NCBI RefSeq assembly: GCF_900104665.1
Contig: NZ_LT629968.1
Coordinates: 310,001 to 374,000, forward strand
DNA: 64,000 nt
DNA from: Traorella massiliensis
GTDB lineage: Bacteria; Bacillota_I; Bacilli_A; Erysipelotrichales; Erysipelotrichaceae
Reading direction: 5' to 3'
This document shows, one piece after another, positions 1 to 7,546 of this stretch; the stretch's first letter is position 1, and every line of letters begins with the position of its first letter. The notes under the pieces were generated by a model. That model did not search any database and was not told where the DNA came from. It saw only the letters and a list, made by a program, of their open reading frames with translations. The translations under genes and the position numbers were made by a program.

Positions 1-2
1 TG

Positions 3-743
3 ATGATGAACCGCAGCCCGGAGGATGAGGTGGAAAAGGCAATTCTGGCTTTTGTGACCCATTACGGTCTGTTGGGGCTGATGACGGCGCTGCCCACCAC
101 GCCGTCCTTTATGGACTATGAGGCAGTCTATCTGCCGAAGAATCACTTCATCAAGGAAGAAAGCATGGCAACAGAGGACTACCTTGCCCTGTTCTATCCC
201 TTTGACAAATTGGATGTAGTGAAAAAAGGCGTGGAATCCAGTTGGAATGTTTCCGGGGATAATATGATGATTGCCCTGACCATGACCTTCATGGATGAGC
301 CGATGGCAAAGAACATGAGCTTCCAGCGGGAATATGCAGAACCGTATGATTGGGTGGCGCAGCAGTTCAAGGATTGGGCGTTCACGCTGACTACCTCTAT
401 TTTGTACTACAATGACTACGACAGCATTGACGAGGATACAAGAAATCTCTACCGCAAGGCCATGGCTGCCTTCGGCGGCATTGCGCCGAGCTATCATATT
501 GAACTGCTGGAGAAACCGACGATCTATTGGGATTTCCATTCGCTGCTGCTGGGTATCCAGATGATGTTCAGCTTCATGCTGGTTGATGATGCGAAACCCC
601 TGCGGCTGTGCAAGCACTGCCAGAAGGTATTCCTCGGCAGCCGGGCCAATTCCGCATTTTGCAGCGCCCGGTGCAAGAATCAGTATAATGTCTATAAGAG
701 CAGAGGGAAGAATAAGGGAAAGGACGGTGAGAATAATGATTGA
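3..743 (+). CDS. Zinc-finger protein of mobile elements (DUF6076-like), possibly 5'-partial
   Basis: The readable protein is 246 residues. Its last 45 residues carry a four-cysteine cluster (CKHC, about 14 residues, then CSARC) followed by a basic KNQYNVYKSR tail, which looks like a small zinc ribbon. Proteins ending this way are common in conjugative and mobilizable elements of gut clostridia, and I associate the pattern with DUF6076. The rest is not recognised. The first ATG is at the window edge, so the true start may lie upstream. The stop overlaps the start of the next gene by 8 bp, so the two are probably translationally coupled. Base composition is clearly GC-richer than the chromosome after 13.6 kb, a sign of transfer. 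Family is moderately sure; function unknown. Confidence 0.55.
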   Translation: MMNRSPEDEVEKAILAFVTHYGLLGLMTALPTTPSFMDYEAVYLPKNHFIKEESMATEDYLALFYPFDKLDVVKKGVESSWNVSGDNMMIALTMTFMDEPMAKNMSFQREYAEPYDWVAQQFKDWAFTLTTSILYYNDYDSIDEDTRNLYRKAMAAFGGIAPSYHIELLEKPTIYWDFHSLLLGIQMMFSFMLVDDAKPLRLCKHCQKVFLGSRANSAFCSARCKNQYNVYKSRGKNKGKDGENND

Positions 744-2172
744 CCGCTGGATCGCAGAAGCGACCGAATGCGATTTCAAGGTCGCGCTGGAGGTAAAGAA
801 GCCGAAAAGCTGGCTCAAAAGCGTCAGCGCCTTTGCAAATGGCATTGGCGGCACGCTGTTTTTCGGTATTGATAATGACAGAAATGTTGTCGGCTTAGCT
901 GACGCACAGAACAATGCGGAGGCAATCAGCCGCTTGATCAAAGAGCGTATCACGCCTTATCCGAGTTTTATCCTCGCACCAGAACAGGAGGACGGCAAGG
1001 ATATTCTTGTGCTGTCTGTGTCAGCAGGGCGCTCCACACCGTATTACTACAAAGCGGACGGCATTATGGAGGCGTATATCCGCATTGGCAATGAAAGCGT
1101 GATTGCCCCGTCCTATGTGCTGAATCAGCTGATTCTCAAAGGGATGCACCGCACCTATGACGAACTGGTTTCCGAGTATGATTTCAAGGATTACGCTTTT
1201 TCCAAGCTGCGCGAACGGTATAAGGCTTGGACGGGCAACAGCATGGAAGAAAAGCTGTTCGATTCCTTCGATATGCGGGACGAACACGGCAAGCTGACCA
1301 ATGCAGGCGCTTTGCTTGCAGATGATTCTCCCATCAGGCATTCCCGCCTGTTCTGCACACGCTGGAACGGCCTTGATAAAAGCGGCGGCATGGTGGATGC
1401 ACTTGACAGCGCAGAATTCTCCGGCAGCCTGATCATTCTGCTCAATGAGGGTGTCAGTTTTGTCAAGCGGAATATGAAAACACGCTGGAAGAAAACCGCC
1501 GATTCCCGTGTTGAGATGCCCGACTACTGCGAGCGGAGCGTTTTTGAGGCGCTTGTCAATGCGCTGATCCATCGTGATTATCTGATTTTGGGCAGCGAGG
1601 TACACATTGATATTTACGATGACCGTCTCACCATCTATTCTCCCGGTGGTATGCCCGACGGCACACGGATACAGGAACGGGATCTGTCCAGTATTTCCTC
1701 CACACGCCGCAATCCCATCCTTGCGGATATTTTCGGCAGATTGGGCTATATGGAGCGGCAAGGCAGCGGCTTTAAGAAAATCACGGAAACCTACCGCGCC
1801 GCTCACAATTACCGTGACGAACTGGAGCCAAAATTCTATTCCGATGCCAGTTCGTTCCAAGTTACGCTCTATAATCTGAATTATGGAGCGGCGGCAAACA
1901 CAACCAAGATTACGATTGAAGATGAAAATGTTGCGATTGAGGTTGCGATTGACCGGCTGAACGCAAGCCAAGGTACGATTGCAAAGGCGAAAGCGGTATT
2001 TGCAAATATGGGCGTCGATGGTGTCTTTGGCCGATCCGATATCGCTGCTATCACAAAGGATTCTGTTACTGCCGCAGGGAATCTCATTACAAAACTGAAA
2101 AATGCGGATTTGATTGAGCCTGTCAGTGGCTTTGGAAAGGGCAAGTATAAGTTTATACCGCCTAAAGAATAA
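736..2172 (+). CDS. AlbA_2 / RecG-like ATP-binding protein
   Basis: A 478-residue protein starting at ATG 736, inside the end of the previous gene. The frame is open further upstream, but that part only shadows the zinc-finger gene. The N-terminal part (about residues 10-130) matches the AlbA_2 / Schlafen-like fold, with the ANGIGGTLFFGID segment. The middle has the RSVFEALVNALIHRDY and YSPGGMPDG motifs of the COG2865 ATP-binding module, followed by GRLGYMERQGSGFKKI, which is diagnostic of these RecG-like 'transcriptional regulators'. The C-terminal 100 residues look like a winged helix. Such proteins are frequent on integrative elements and are thought to regulate transcription or contribute to defence; the role here is unproven. 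Confidence 0.75.
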   Translation: MIDRWIAEATECDFKVALEVKKPKSWLKSVSAFANGIGGTLFFGIDNDRNVVGLADAQNNAEAISRLIKERITPYPSFILAPEQEDGKDILVLSVSAGRSTPYYYKADGIMEAYIRIGNESVIAPSYVLNQLILKGMHRTYDELVSEYDFKDYAFSKLRERYKAWTGNSMEEKLFDSFDMRDEHGKLTNAGALLADDSPIRHSRLFCTRWNGLDKSGGMVDALDSAEFSGSLIILLNEGVSFVKRNMKTRWKKTADSRVEMPDYCERSVFEALVNALIHRDYLILGSEVHIDIYDDRLTIYSPGGMPDGTRIQERDLSSISSTRRNPILADIFGRLGYMERQGSGFKKITETYRAAHNYRDELEPKFYSDASSFQVTLYNLNYGAAANTTKITIEDENVAIEVAIDRLNASQGTIAKAKAVFANMGVDGVFGRSDIAAITKDSVTAAGNLITKLKNADLIEPVSGFGKGKYKFIPPKE

Positions 2173-2216
2173 AGATAATGCCCGTTATCGGCCATGCTGC
2201 CAATAACGGGCATTTG

Positions 2217-2588
2217 TCATTCATATACAAGCTCGGTCAGAACGATTTCCTCCGCACGGCTGCGGATGTTGTTCATGCGGCACACCCATTCCATCTGGTC
2301 GGCGGCTTTGAGTGCTTCGGTCACACCTTCCCGCTTCGCCATTGCAGAAACGATGATTTCCATACGCTCATTGCAGGCTTGGTCGATCTCGGCAAGGTGA
2401 CGATGCAGCGTTCCGCTTGTGAGCAAATTTGCGTAAAGAACAGGACGATGCTCCTTCAGATAGCTGCGGCGCATACACCCATACTTGCCGATTTGGTATT
2501 CCGGTTCTTCCGGCAGCGAGAGATTGGGAATAAGATAATCTCCCTCTTGTCGGTAAGTGACACCCATTTCCTCAAATAGAGATTTCAT
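2217..2588 (-). CDS. tnpV: Transposon-encoded protein TnpV
   Basis: A 123-residue protein beginning MKSLFEEMGVTYRQEGDYLI, the signature of the TnpV family found beside large serine recombinases in Tn4451-like elements. AAGGAG sits a few bases upstream of the ATG. Its function is not established; family members accompany TnpX and TnpW and are presumed accessory to element maintenance or transposition. It lies downstream of the recombinase relic and TnpW on the same strand, which is the usual TnpW-recombinase-TnpV order. It is complete, unlike the recombinase. Confidence 0.85.
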   Translation of the reverse strand: MKSLFEEMGVTYRQEGDYLIPNLSLPEEPEYQIGKYGCMRRSYLKEHRPVLYANLLTSGTLHRHLAEIDQACNERMEIIVSAMAKREGVTEALKAADQMEWVCRMNNIRSRAEEIVLTELVYE

Positions 2589-2636
2589 AAGAATCAGCTC
2601 CTTTTTGTGTTGATTTTCAGCGGTTAATAGGTTTTT

Positions 2637-2921
<285 letters not shown>

Positions 2922-3125
2922 CTACCTTGAAGAAGTCGAGTTGATTTCCGTGGGTTTATATGAACTATCTGATAACTTTGAAAGGTTTTTTGCGTTGACT
3001 GTAATCAGTCGTTTCAGCTTGGAATATGCACTTTCCTTTGCTGAATCACTTACTCGTGATTCCACCACATAGACCGTACCTCCGATATCGGATTTGGTTG
3101 TGCGGCTGTTACTTTGGTTTTCCAT
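2922..3125 (-). CDS. tnpW: Transposon-encoded protein TnpW
   Basis: A 67-residue protein starting MENQSNSRTTKSDIGGTVYV, typical of TnpW. I chose the internal ATG at 3125 because AGGAGG lies just before it; the frame is open 13 codons further upstream. The conserved core ends near KLKRLI; the serine-rich tail (KPTEINSTSSR) departs from typical members and may be altered. It precedes the recombinase relic on the same strand, as in Tn4451-like elements. Function is not established. Confidence 0.8.
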   Translation of the reverse strand: MENQSNSRTTKSDIGGTVYVVESRVSDSAKESAYSKLKRLITVNAKNLSKLSDSSYKPTEINSTSSR

Positions 3126-3200
3126 ATCGTGACCTCCTGTCCGATGTTTTGATGGAACTGGCACTGAGCCGAATTGATGACCCAGTGCCTAATCCATTAT

Positions 3201-4100
3201 TTAAGCTTTTATTTGTAATATTTTCAGAGCATCCGATTGAATTAGCTTCCCATCCAATCTCTCGTAAGCAGAAAAGCCAATTTGCCCCTGCAATGCATAT
3301 AATTCACTTAATTTCTTTATTGTTATTGGTTGACGCTCAATCAGCCAGTAGTATGATAAATCTCCAATTACAATGCTTTTTGCTCCTGCTGATACTGTAG
3401 GCATATATGGAGAGGTAACTACAGGCTTTCCGAAGATGGTGTTATCTGAAGAATTCCACAGATAACTGCCGCTTGTATCCTTAAGGGTTCTAAGGAGCAT
3501 AGCTGTATTATCGTGCATGATAAACACAGCGTTATTTCGGTATTCATCTTTTAATGAAAAATACAGCGAAATAATCTCGTCAAAAGAGATGGTAGCACTA
3601 TCTGCTGTAGTTACATCTGCGTCTGCCGTAAGTATACCTGTTGGCTGTGTTGTGCCATTTCCATTAAGCAATGCATTTTCCTCAGCCTTGCCAAAACGCT
3701 TCGCAAAATCACCCATCAGATATTTTTCAAGATTAAAGTTCATATCGGTGACGAATGAGCGGTTTAGCTTGACAAGAGATGCCAGCTTGTATGATTTCAC
3801 CAGAAACTGTGTAAATGTATCGGCGCTTTCGGGGATTGGATCTCCGTCTTCAACCCAATCTGCTGTCCCCTTTGAGGATACCGCTTGAATTTTACCTTCT
3901 GCAGAAGATAGATTGATAACAGTAGCAAATCTGCGGAATATATTTTCCTTTGCCAAAGCAGTGTTAAAGCCTTCTCTGAACTCATCTGGTGCGACATAGG
4001 CTCCTGCATTATCAAAACCCTCGCTTAGATTTTGATTGTTTTCTTCTTTTCCTTTCATAACATTCCAAAACGCTCTATTATAAGTTGTTGATGTTGCCAT
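3201..4100 (-). CDS. HK97-family phage major capsid protein
   Basis: A 299-residue protein with features of the HK97 gp5 fold: the YVAPDEFREGF start of the mature domain, the DGDPIPESADTF and VKLNRSFV segments, NALLNGNGTTQPTGIL, and a C-terminal DLSYYWLIERQPITI motif. It has a short N-terminal segment (about 35 residues) rather than a long scaffolding delta domain. No portal, protease, terminase or tail gene is near it; the neighbours are a primase-helicase upstream and TnpW downstream on the same strand. A capsid gene kept with a replication gene but without the rest of a phage is what capsid-encoding satellites or heavily reduced prophages show. It starts behind a clear AGGAGG. Family is sure; present role is inference. 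Confidence 0.9.
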   Translation of the reverse strand: MATSTTYNRAFWNVMKGKEENNQNLSEGFDNAGAYVAPDEFREGFNTALAKENIFRRFATVINLSSAEGKIQAVSSKGTADWVEDGDPIPESADTFTQFLVKSYKLASLVKLNRSFVTDMNFNLEKYLMGDFAKRFGKAEENALLNGNGTTQPTGILTADADVTTADSATISFDEIISLYFSLKDEYRNNAVFIMHDNTAMLLRTLKDTSGSYLWNSSDNTIFGKPVVTSPYMPTVSAGAKSIVIGDLSYYWLIERQPITIKKLSELYALQGQIGFSAYERLDGKLIQSDALKILQIKA

Positions 4101-4214
4101 AATCGTTTACCTCCTAAATTAAAATGGATTGTGGGGTATATACCCCGTTAGAAACCGCGTTTTTTTACGCGTTGCCCCACGCCCGTTATCCAGATAAAAA
4201 GGTGTGGAGATTTG

Positions 4215-4234
4215 ACCTGCCCCTAGGGGCAGGT
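4215..4234. repeat. Perfect 20-bp GC-rich palindrome
   Basis: ACCTGCCCCTAGGGGCAGGT is its own reverse complement and stands out in an AT-rich spacer. It lies between the primase and capsid genes, upstream of the capsid start. It could bind a dimeric regulator, form a cruciform, or belong to a replication origin. No T run follows it, so it is not a terminator. Confidence 0.8.
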
Positions 4235-4270
4235 ATCAACACATGGAGTCATATCCAGTGGTTTAAAGCT

Positions 4271-4360
4271 TTGTAGCAAGATGTAGCAGGTAAAAACTAA
4301 ACTCTCTATACGAGAGCGATTTTTTATATAACCTGTTTTTCTTGCTACAAGCTGCTACAC
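4271..4360. repeat. GTAGCA repeats, candidate replication origin
   Basis: Two tandem decamers (TTGTAGCAAG at 4271, ATGTAGCAGG at 4281) face two inverted copies (CTTGCTACAA at 4341, GCTGCTACAC at 4351). Between them lie AT-rich DNA and a CTCTC/GAGAG hairpin. Short direct and inverted iterons in an AT-rich spacer touching a primase-helicase gene are typical of origins recognised by that class of protein. This is inferred from layout only. The 4101-4365 spacer also has a weak CGCGT/ACGCG hairpin near 4157-4172. Confidence 0.45.
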
Positions 4361-4365
4361 TGTGT

Positions 4366-6675
4366 TTAAATAAGAAGAAATTCTTCTTCTGTCAGCTTAT
4401 ATCCGATAAGCATTGTGGTCATTCCACCACCAGAACGTGGTCGTTTCCGTTCTACACGGGCGATAGCTGTTAATGCCTGTTTGAAGTTTCTTGCATTCTC
4501 CGAATAACATCCATTGGCACTGCACCAACGCTGATACCGGGCATACACTTCAGATGTCCGCACCTCACTATTAGGACTTTCCTCCAAGGCATCCTCGAAA
4601 AATAATGCTATTTTGTCGCTGTCACGCTTATAAGCCTCTGTTGCTGTCTTAACGGAATCAGGTAAAGTCAAGCCTTCCTTTTTTAACAGCTGATAGCCTT
4701 CAATTAGCCAGTTAAGGATAGCACTCTGATTCTTCGGTTTGGCGAATTCACGTTTTAGGTTTTTATCCTGCTCGCTTTCATCAAAGTGTCGTTCAAAAGG
4801 GATAATCACCACTCTGCCACTGGAAAACAGCGTCATATCCGTAATAACGGGCAGATAATTGGTGTTGATATATAGCTTAAACTTTGGCGAAAAGTCAAAA
4901 GAATTCTCATGTAGAAACCTTGCGTTGATGGTGTCACCACCCGTCATGCTTTTTACCTGTGCAGCATTTAAGACAAGTCCTCTGCTAGGCTCGGAGATAT
5001 TTACATAGCGTACTCCTGCAAGCCGGGCAATATCTTCACTTGGACTTGAACTGTTATTGTTCTTTTTCAGACTGATAGTCTCCGGCCTTGCGGTACAGCC
5101 ATAACTGCCTAATACCTTAAGAATGCTCTCGCATAGCGTACCTTTTCCGTTTCGAGTTGTAGCACCATAGAGAACAAACAGGCATTCATACCGAGTGTCT
5201 CCGCTGATACTGTAGCCAAAGGCTTTTTGGAGGAATTTTGCCTTTTCCTCATCTCCGCTCATAATCTCATGAATAAATCTATCCCATCGCTCGCTTTTTG
5301 CTTCTGGATCATACTTAACACCAGATATCTTTGTGAGTCTGTCCTCGCTGTTGTGGGGACGAAAATCCATAGACATTAAAAACAATGTTCCATTGGCACA
5401 ATTGAGCATAAGCGGGTTTTGGTCAAATTCAGCCATTGATATGGGATATACGCTCTGTGCATCCTTAAGCACCGTTTCCCTGTATCTTCTTGACTGCCAC
5501 TTTCGGCAATAGTCAATGTATGCCTTTCTTTGATGTTCATCCTGAATAGTCAAAGCATAGGTTAGCAGTTGATTAGCCAATGATTTACACATTTCCATTA
5601 CTTTTAGATTAGCGACATCAGGAATCCAAATACCATTCTCATAGCAAAACCACATCTTCCTTTCGGGAACAAAGCGGGCAAAAGATTTATAATAATCAGC
5701 AAACAACCTGCTTGCCCCAATAACCGTCCAAGGGTAGCGATCGTTACTCTCAGGCTTAAAGTCAGCAAGGGAATATTCTCCAAAATCTTCTGTAGCTGAT
5801 GAACGCTTACCACCTGGTTTGTATATTTCAGTAGCATTTGCGATAGCTTTTTCTATGGTTATCATTCCATAAGTACTGCCGGACTGTGGTCTATTCCATT
5901 TATCCCGCATTAAGCCGCTTTTTCGGAAAAGTCTGTCCATCTGCCCAATATCCCTGCCACACCAAAATGCCAACATACCGCAAAGTGCCAAATCAGCTTC
6001 ACTAGCAGAAGCATAACCAGATGTATCTCCTTGCCACAATGCTTTGAACCTTTCTCCGTTTGCCGATTTTAATGCCTTCTCAATAACAGACTTGTCAGAC
6101 AGATAGGATTTACTTTCTGTATCCAGTAGTTGCTTCACAGGGGCAGGACGCAGCATATATTTGTCTAGTATCATCTGTAGTTCATTCGATTTCTCCGGTA
6201 TATCACCATCTGCAAATACATTGCCCGTTACGGTAACAAAACGATTTGTTGCTGCAGCCACATAGACCTCAACTCCCAGCTTTCTGTTGTTGATATAGTA
6301 TTTTATTTTGTCAAAGTTAAAGCCTGTGGCCTTAAAGAAAATATGCAACCCTTTCCCAGATGGACTGTGTTCCATATAGCAACCACTAAAAGCCTCTACA
6401 ATACTTTGGGCAATAGGCTTAAGCTTACCGCTACTATCAAAGCAATCATCTAAGTCGATAACACAAATGTCATTACCTACCAAAAATCCGATACCATCAT
6501 AATTACTTACAGCAGCTACCGCCGAACTAAAATCTTTAAAGGTACTCCGCTTATCTGCTTTTGCCCTTTTTCCTGTTACCGGGTTATAGGGAACTTTGGT
6601 TTTTCTACCACTTCGTTCTTCATATTTCCAACAGCAAAACTGTGGCTTATCTTTAAGCACCTGTGGCAAGTTCAT
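4366..6675 (-). CDS. Phage/satellite primase-polymerase with D5-type SF3 helicase
   Basis: A 769-residue replication protein. The N-terminal archaeo-eukaryotic primase-like domain has VIDLDD near residue 73 (metal-binding acidic motif) and SPSGKGLHIFF near 107. A D5_N-like linker follows. The helicase domain has Walker A (GATTRNGKGT near residue 503), an acidic motif around VNISEPS, and PKFKLYINTNYLP typical of superfamily 3 (P4 / poxvirus D5 group). The C-terminal part looks like a winged helix. It would open an origin and prime DNA synthesis for a phage, plasmid or satellite. The ribosome site AAGGAGGTGA lies unusually far (about 20 bases) from the ATG, and an in-frame stop immediately precedes the ATG, so no earlier start is possible. 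It precedes the capsid gene on the same strand. Confidence 0.9.
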   Translation of the reverse strand: MNLPQVLKDKPQFCCWKYEERSGRKTKVPYNPVTGKRAKADKRSTFKDFSSAVAAVSNYDGIGFLVGNDICVIDLDDCFDSSGKLKPIAQSIVEAFSGCYMEHSPSGKGLHIFFKATGFNFDKIKYYINNRKLGVEVYVAAATNRFVTVTGNVFADGDIPEKSNELQMILDKYMLRPAPVKQLLDTESKSYLSDKSVIEKALKSANGERFKALWQGDTSGYASASEADLALCGMLAFWCGRDIGQMDRLFRKSGLMRDKWNRPQSGSTYGMITIEKAIANATEIYKPGGKRSSATEDFGEYSLADFKPESNDRYPWTVIGASRLFADYYKSFARFVPERKMWFCYENGIWIPDVANLKVMEMCKSLANQLLTYALTIQDEHQRKAYIDYCRKWQSRRYRETVLKDAQSVYPISMAEFDQNPLMLNCANGTLFLMSMDFRPHNSEDRLTKISGVKYDPEAKSERWDRFIHEIMSGDEEKAKFLQKAFGYSISGDTRYECLFVLYGATTRNGKGTLCESILKVLGSYGCTARPETISLKKNNNSSSPSEDIARLAGVRYVNISEPSRGLVLNAAQVKSMTGGDTINARFLHENSFDFSPKFKLYINTNYLPVITDMTLFSSGRVVIIPFERHFDESEQDKNLKREFAKPKNQSAILNWLIEGYQLLKKEGLTLPDSVKTATEAYKRDSDKIALFFEDALEESPNSEVRTSEVYARYQRWCSANGCYSENARNFKQALTAIARVERKRPRSGGGMTTMLIGYKLTEEEFLLI

Positions 6676-7306
6676 TTATTTTGTTTTCAGTTACTTCACC
6701 TCCTTGCCTTTTATTAATGACCCGAAACGCTACTGTTCCAGAGAGTTTGCCTTGTTTGACACAACATCGTTATCTTTCAAGGAATACGCTCGGAATTATC
6801 GTCATGGCATATTCTGCTTGAAATATCTCTTGCATTTCGGAGTATTCAGTTGTCAAGGAGCAGTGAGAGAAAAACTATGCTTTCATTGGGGGATTATTTT
6901 TCCTCTCACCTTATAGCCTTGATAGGACACATTAGTTGAGGATTTTAGAAAAATATTTTTCTTCCTCATCCATAAGCGAAGAATTCTATTGATTCGAACC
7001 CCTAAAATAATAAAACAGCCTGTCTTTTTTCCAGAAAAGACGGCTGTAATGTTTATGCTTTTGCTCAAATTTGAGCGGAAGTGATATTTAGTTTAAGAAG
7101 GATTAATGTTATAACTTTGCCTTTGGTTTTACAAATAGACTTACAGACTTTTTTGTCTAAAAGTCTTGATTTAAGCACCTTTAATTTCATGCGTAAATAG
7201 AAAATTGTGATTGAAATAGACGAAAAATAATGTGAGATTAAAAATTTATACTGTTTATAGCGTGTTTTTGTGATATAATTATTAATATTTGTAGGAGGTG
7301 CAAAAA
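6676..7306. other. AT-rich spacer with several inverted repeats
   Basis: I see no convincing gene in these 631 bases; the short frames here lack ribosome sites. The spacer separates the minus-strand primase from the plus-strand restriction cassette and should hold promoters for both. Structures seen: a nested inverted repeat at 6937-6968 with a 16-bp perfect palindrome core (6947-6962), a tRNA T-arm-like GGGGTTCGAATC on the minus strand at 6991-7002, a strong hairpin at 7015-7047 and a 14-bp palindrome GCTCAAATTTGAGC at 7063-7076. TGATATAAT just before 7281 is a plausible -10 region for the XRE gene. Confidence 0.6.
7015..7047. terminator. Hairpin, candidate bidirectional terminator
   Basis: ACAGCC/GGCTGT and GTCTTTT/AAAAGAC pair to give a long, nearly perfect stem with a short loop. 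No long T run follows, so terminator function is only a suggestion; it could be an operator or processing site. Confidence 0.4.
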
Positions 7307-7546
7307 ATGGCAATACATTATAACAAGCTATGGAAGCTGCTAATTGATAAGAATATGAAAAAGAAAGATTTGCAACGCCTTTCCGGTGTTAGCTCGGCAA
7401 CTATCACAAAGCTTGGCAGAAACGAAAATGTAAATACAGAAATACTTCAAAAAATATGCACAGCTTTAGAATGTGACATTTGTGATATTTTAGAGTTTGT
7501 ACCTGATAAAATTGAGAAAGGCAAGGTGAATGATAACAATGATTAA
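7307..7546 (+). CDS. XRE-family HTH regulator, possible restriction-modification controller
   Basis: A 79-residue Cro/CI-type protein with helix-turn-helix KKDLQRLSGVSSATITKLGR at about residues 20-40 and the DICDILEFVPDKIE tail common in small XRE regulators. I set the start at the ATG at 7307 because AGGAGG at 7293-7298 is correctly spaced for it. Its last codons overlap the methyltransferase start by 8 bp, so the genes are coupled. By analogy with controller proteins of restriction systems it may time expression of mod and res; that is inference from position. Confidence 0.8.
   Translation: MAIHYNKLWKLLIDKNMKKKDLQRLSGVSSATITKLGRNENVNTEILQKICTALECDICDILEFVPDKIEKGKVNDNND

Noticed and set aside
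1021-1971. Long minus-strand frame (316 codons)
   Set aside because: It lies opposite the AlbA_2-like gene, has no ribosome site, and its translation has no recognisable domain; a codon-bias shadow.
3026-3400. Plus-strand frame of 124 codons over tnpW and the capsid gene end
   Set aside because: Overlaps two recognisable minus-strand genes; no ribosome site.
3201-6675. Capsid and primase as part of the same phage as the tail module at 41.7-52.7 kb
   Set aside because: They lie 35 kb apart with chromosomal genes between, on the opposite strand, and with Tnp genes beside them; no link is visible.
7065-7313. Minus-strand frame of 82 codons before the XRE gene
   Set aside because: No ribosome site, AT-rich low-complexity translation, and it covers the XRE promoter region.
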